A DNA stretch of 47,315 nucleotides from Streptomyces sp. ISL-43 (GTDB lineage: Bacteria > Actinomycetota > Actinomycetes > Streptomycetales > Streptomycetaceae): the NCBI RefSeq assembly GCF_018614195.1, contig NZ_JAGGOT010000039.1:1-47315 (forward strand), given 5' to 3'. Made by a program: the position numbers and the translations under genes. How positions within the stretch are numbered: position 1 is the stretch's first letter; the number at the start of each line of letters is the position of its first letter. This document shows, piece by piece, positions 44,181 through 47,315 of this stretch. A model generated the notes under the pieces. The model saw nothing but the letters and a program-made list of their open reading frames with translations, did not search any database and was not told the DNA's origin.

Positions 44181-44235
44181 TGACAGGCTGGTGATCGTCA
44201 CGCGCCGATTGCGACCTGAAGGACTTCCCGCCGGT

Positions 44236-45483
44236 ATGAGCACCCCGCAGAACCCGCCCCTCACCCCGTCCGGCCCGCCGACGGAGCCCGAGGGCACCCC
44301 CATACCCGAATCGGCTTCCATACCCGCGCCCTCGCAGCCCCTGTCGCTCGAGAAGCCCGCGGCGGAGGCCGAGGTCCCGGCCGAGGTCCCCACCCAAGCC
44401 GAGGTCCCCGCGCAGGCCGAGGTCCCGGCCGAGGTCCCCACGCAGGCCGAGGTCCCCACCCAAGCCGAGGTCCCGGCCGAGGTCCCCGCGCAGGCCGAGG
44501 TCCCGGCCGAGGTCCCCGCGCAGGCGCAGCCTTCGACGCCGCCCGCCGCCCCGGCCCCCGGCACCTTCGCCCCGGTCCACCCCGCGCCGGCCGCCGCCGC
44601 TCCGCCGGCGCCCGCGTACGGAGCCCCGTACGGCCACGGCGGCCCCAACCCGGGCAATCCCTGGGGTACGCCCGTCGGTGGTTTCCAGGCCCCGCACCCG
44701 GCCGGCTTCCCGCCGCCCCCGTCCGCGAGCAACGGCATGGCGGTCGCCGCGCTGCTCCTCGGCCTGTTCGGCATCCTCGTCGGCCTCATCCCCTTCTTCT
44801 TCTGGGCCGGCGCCCTCCTCGCCCTGACCGGCCTCGGCCTCGGCATCGCGGCCGTCGTCCGCTCCCGCAACGGCGCCCCGCGCGGAACGATGGCCGCCTT
44901 CGGCACCGCCCTGAGCCTCCTCGGCCTCGGCGCCTCGGTCGGCGGCTGGTTCATCACCGAAGCCGTCACCGACAAGATCGACAAGATCGTCGCCGAGGAC
45001 CGCCGCTACGGGGACTACGAGGACGACCTGGTCCGCCCCAGCGTCCCGCCGCTCCCGACGCCGAAGGCCTCGCCGTCCCCGTCCCAGGTGCCCGGCCTGA
45101 CCAGCGCGCTGCCGTTCGGTGAGACGTTCAAGTACCCGAGCGGCGTCGAGGTGAAGGTGTCGGTGCCGAAGAAGTACGTCACCGACAGCGAGTACATCAA
45201 GGTGGGCAACGCGGTCGAGCTGACGCTCACCATCACCAACAACTCGACCGAGACCCTCAACGTCATCTACTCGGTGCCCAACGTCCGTGACGAGCAGGGC
45301 CTGGCCGGCAAGATCGTCTTCGACGGGGAGATGCCCAAGATGGTCAAGGGCGACATCCTGCCGGGTGCCACGGCGACCGGGGTCATCGCCTACGAGGTCC
45401 CCAAGGGCACCGCGAACCTCAGCGCCGACATCACCCCCGGCGGCCGGCTGCCCTCGGTGAAGTACAGCGGTCCGATCGGCTGA
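44236..45483 (+). CDS. DUF4190/DUF4352-like membrane protein with AEVP repeat
   Basis: 415 residues from ATG 44236 (GAAGGACTTCCCGCCGGT upstream). Residues 1-170 are Pro/Ala/Glu-rich and contain imperfect AEVPAEVPTQ/AEVPAQ tandem repeats (about 45-96), then a PAYGAPYGHGGPNPGNPWG segment. A DUF4190-like pair of hydrophobic helices follows (NGMAVAALLLGLFGILVGLIPFFFWAGALLALTGLGLGIAAVVRSRNG and FGTALSLLGLGASVGGWFI). The C-terminal third outside the membrane is a DUF4352-like immunoglobulin domain (PSGVEVKVSVPKKYV ... NAVELTLTITNNSTETLNV). It is probably a cell-envelope protein with a long cytoplasmic disordered tail; no enzymatic role is visible. nadE follows 49 bases later. Confidence 0.82.
   Translation: MSTPQNPPLTPSGPPTEPEGTPIPESASIPAPSQPLSLEKPAAEAEVPAEVPTQAEVPAQAEVPAEVPTQAEVPTQAEVPAEVPAQAEVPAEVPAQAQPSTPPAAPAPGTFAPVHPAPAAAAPPAPAYGAPYGHGGPNPGNPWGTPVGGFQAPHPAGFPPPPSASNGMAVAALLLGLFGILVGLIPFFFWAGALLALTGLGLGIAAVVRSRNGAPRGTMAAFGTALSLLGLGASVGGWFITEAVTDKIDKIVAEDRRYGDYEDDLVRPSVPPLPTPKASPSPSQVPGLTSALPFGETFKYPSGVEVKVSVPKKYVTDSEYIKVGNAVELTLTITNNSTETLNVIYSVPNVRDEQGLAGKIVFDGEMPKMVKGDILPGATATGVIAYEVPKGTANLSADITPGGRLPSVKYSGPIG
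44368..44523 (+). repeat. Tandem AEVP-coding repeat
   Basis: About 156 bases composed of 30-base (AEVPAEVPTQ or AEVPAEVPAQ) and 18-base (AEVPAQ or AEVPTQ) units in the order 30, 18, 30, 18, 30, 30. All units are multiples of three, so copy-number change keeps the frame. Neighbouring copies are nearly identical, for example the two final AEVPAEVPAQ units, pointing to recent expansion. Confidence 0.85.
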
Positions 45484-45520
45484 ATCGCGGGCTCCCAGGA
45501 CATCGCGTCAGAAAGACGAT

Positions 45521-45526
45521 TACACT
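45521..45526 (+). promoter_or_regulatory. -10 box TACACT of nadE, probably leaderless
   Basis: TACACT ends exactly six bases before the nadE GTG (GGGCCC lies between), and no Shine-Dalgarno sequence is present. This spacing places transcription initiation on the G of the start codon, as in actinobacterial leaderless genes. AGGACA 18 bases upstream of the box is a partial -35 match. Confidence 0.6.
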
Positions 45527-45532
45527 GGGCCC

Positions 45533-47287
45533 GTGCCTCAACTTCGCCTCGCTCTGAATCAGATCGACTCGCACGTCGGCAACATCGCCGCGAACGCCGA
45601 CTCGGTCGTCCACTGGACCCGGCACTCCGCCGAACAGGGCGCCCACCTGGTGGCGTTCCCGGAGATGGTGCTGACCGGGTACCCCGTCGAGGACCTCGCC
45701 CTGCGCGGCTCCTTCGTCGATGCCTCCCGTATGGCGCTGCGCGAGCTCGCGGAGCGGCTGGCGGCCGAGGGCCTCGGCGACCTGCCGGTCGTCGTCGGCT
45801 ACCTCGACCGTACGGAGAAGGCCGCGCCCCGGCTCGGCCGCCCGGCGGGGTCCCCGGAGAACGCCGCCGCCGTGCTGCACGGCGGGAAGGTCGTCCTGCG
45901 CTTCGCCAAGCACCACCTCCCCAACTACGGCGTCTTCGACGAGTTCCGGTACTTCGTGCCGGGCGACACCCAGCCCGTCATCCGGGTACGGGGCGTGGAC
46001 GTGGCCCTGGCCATCTGCGAGGACCTCTGGCAGGAGGGCGGCCGCGTCCCCGCCACCCGCTCCGCCGGGGCCGGGCTGCTGATCTCGATCAACGCGTCCC
46101 CGTACGAGCGCAACAAGGACGACCTGCGCCTCGAACTGGTCCGCAAGCGCGCCCAGGAGGCCGGCTGCACCCTCGCCTACCTGGCGATGATCGGCGGCCA
46201 GGACGAGCTGGTCTTCGACGGCGACTCGATCGTGGTCGACGCCGGCGGCGAGGTCATCGCGCGTGCCCCGCAGTTCTCCGAGGGCTGCGTACTGGTCGAC
46301 CTCGACCTGCCGGCCGCCTCGGCCACGCCCGTCGAGGGCGTCGTCGACGACGGCCTGCGCATCGACCGGGTGGTCCTCTCCGAGGAGCCGGTCGAGCCGT
46401 ACGAGGCGGTCGTGACCGGCGGCTACGCGGAGCGCCTGGAGGACGACGAGGAGATCTACGACGCGCTGGTCGTGGGTCTGCGCGCGTACGTCAGGAAGAA
46501 CGGCTTCCGCTCGGTCCTGATCGGGCTCTCCGGCGGCATCGACTCCGCGCTCGTCGCCGCCATCGCCTGCGACGCGATCGGCGCGCAGAACGTGTACGGC
46601 ATCTCGATGCCGTCCAAGTACTCCTCGGACCACTCCAAGGGCGACGCGGCCGACCTGGCCGACCGGACCGGCCTGAACTTCCGGACCGTGCCGATCGAGC
46701 CGATGTTCGACGCGTACATGGGCTCGCTGGGCCTGACCGGGCTCGCCGAGGAGAACCTCCAGTCCCGGCTGCGCGGCACCATGCTGATGGCGGTCTCCAA
46801 CCAGGAGGGCCACATCGTGCTGGCCCCGGGCAACAAGTCGGAGCTGGCCGTCGGCTACTCGACCCTGTACGGGGACTCGGTGGGCGCGTACGGCCCGATC
46901 AAGGACGTCTACAAGACGGACATCTTCCGGCTCGCCGAATACCGCAACCGCGCGGCGGCCGAGCGCGGCGAGACCCCGCCCATCCCGGAGAACTCCATCG
47001 TCAAGCCGCCGAGCGCCGAACTGCGCCCGGGACAGGTGGACACGGACTCGCTGCCGGACTACCCCGTGCTGGACGGGCTCCTGGAGCTGTACGTGGACCG
47101 CGACCAGGGCCTGGAGTCGATCGTCGCGGCAGGCTACGACCGCGAGCTCGTCGCGAAGACCCTGCGGATGGTGGACACGGCGGAGTACAAGCGCCGGCAG
47201 TACCCGCCGGGCACGAAGATCTCCGCGAAGGGCTTCGGCAAGGACCGCCGGCTGCCCATCACGAACGGCTGGCGCGAGCACGCGTAG
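45533..47287 (+). CDS. nadE: Glutamine-dependent NAD+ synthetase
   Basis: 584 residues. It makes NAD+ from deamido-NAD+ and ATP using ammonia from glutamine, in the cytoplasm. The N-terminal nitrilase-type amidase has the catalytic triad Glu44 (FPEMVLTGYP), Lys126 (FAKHHLPNYGVFDEFRYF) and Cys162 (AICEDLW). The C-terminal synthetase has the P-loop pyrophosphatase motif SGGIDS at 333-338, followed by YSSDHS, GTMLMAVSNQEGHIVLAPGNKSELAVGYSTLYGD and PSAELRPGQVDTDSLPDYPVLD. Length is normal for the single-chain actinobacterial enzyme. GTG 45533 gives the PQLRLALNQI start, and a -10 box six bases upstream suggests a leaderless mRNA. The 28 bases after the stop show nothing further. Confidence 0.97.
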   Translation: MPQLRLALNQIDSHVGNIAANADSVVHWTRHSAEQGAHLVAFPEMVLTGYPVEDLALRGSFVDASRMALRELAERLAAEGLGDLPVVVGYLDRTEKAAPRLGRPAGSPENAAAVLHGGKVVLRFAKHHLPNYGVFDEFRYFVPGDTQPVIRVRGVDVALAICEDLWQEGGRVPATRSAGAGLLISINASPYERNKDDLRLELVRKRAQEAGCTLAYLAMIGGQDELVFDGDSIVVDAGGEVIARAPQFSEGCVLVDLDLPAASATPVEGVVDDGLRIDRVVLSEEPVEPYEAVVTGGYAERLEDDEEIYDALVVGLRAYVRKNGFRSVLIGLSGGIDSALVAAIACDAIGAQNVYGISMPSKYSSDHSKGDAADLADRTGLNFRTVPIEPMFDAYMGSLGLTGLAEENLQSRLRGTMLMAVSNQEGHIVLAPGNKSELAVGYSTLYGDSVGAYGPIKDVYKTDIFRLAEYRNRAAAERGETPPIPENSIVKPPSAELRPGQVDTDSLPDYPVLDGLLELYVDRDQGLESIVAAGYDRELVAKTLRMVDTAEYKRRQYPPGTKISAKGFGKDRRLPITNGWREHA

Positions 47288-47315
47288 CAGTTCGGCCCCG
47301 CCGTACACATGCCGG

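Overview
GC-rich, codon-biased actinobacterial chromosome, almost certainly Streptomyces or a close relative. The markers are MalR/malEFG without its own ATPase gene, glnE with a GlnA2-type glutamine synthetase, an XRE/DUF397 pair, a SigE-family sigma factor, and GTGA/ATGA stop-start overlaps. From memory, the gene order follows the S. coelicolor SCO2226-SCO2241 neighbourhood (pullulanase, maltose operon, malR, glnE, nadE, glnA2); no database was consulted.

Layout. 1-1955: the start of a large secreted protein, a TetR regulator and a GNAT acetyltransferase. 1990-18839: an alpha-glucan utilisation region. A secreted CBM20 alpha-amylase (amlA) is followed after 40 nt by a 1803-residue two-headed amylase/pullulanase (pulA). 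A maltose/maltodextrin ABC operon (malE-malF-malG-GH13-lacI, minus strand) lies divergent from a second GH13 gene followed by malR (plus strand). Starch and branched glucans would be cut outside the cell, imported by MalEFG (presumably energised by an ATPase encoded elsewhere, such as MsiK) and hydrolysed by the two cytoplasmic GH13 enzymes under LacI-family control. 18985-25049: a PAP2 membrane protein, a TetR/APC permease/amidohydrolase module, a small monooxygenase-like protein and a PP2C phosphatase. 25052-29869: an XRE/DUF397 pair, two broken genes, a sigma factor with a membrane partner, and a small kinase. 29895-37365: glnE, a secreted PIG-L deacetylase with a C-terminal lectin-like region, an unknown small gene, and glnA2. 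37539-44070: envelope and probably copper-related genes (DUF3105, DUF305, CBS, hydrolase, DUF998, DUF6153, multicopper oxidase). 44236-47287: a repeat-bearing DUF4190/DUF4352-like membrane protein and nadE.

The most unusual signal is in the maltose locus. Two GH13-lacI cassettes flank malEFG in opposite orientations. Inside the two otherwise diverged GH13 genes is a 373-bp segment identical at 371 positions (11341-11713 inverted relative to 17127-17499). This is the mark of recent gene conversion or mosaic recombination between inverted paralogues. No tRNA, rRNA, CRISPR array, insertion sequence or prophage was seen.
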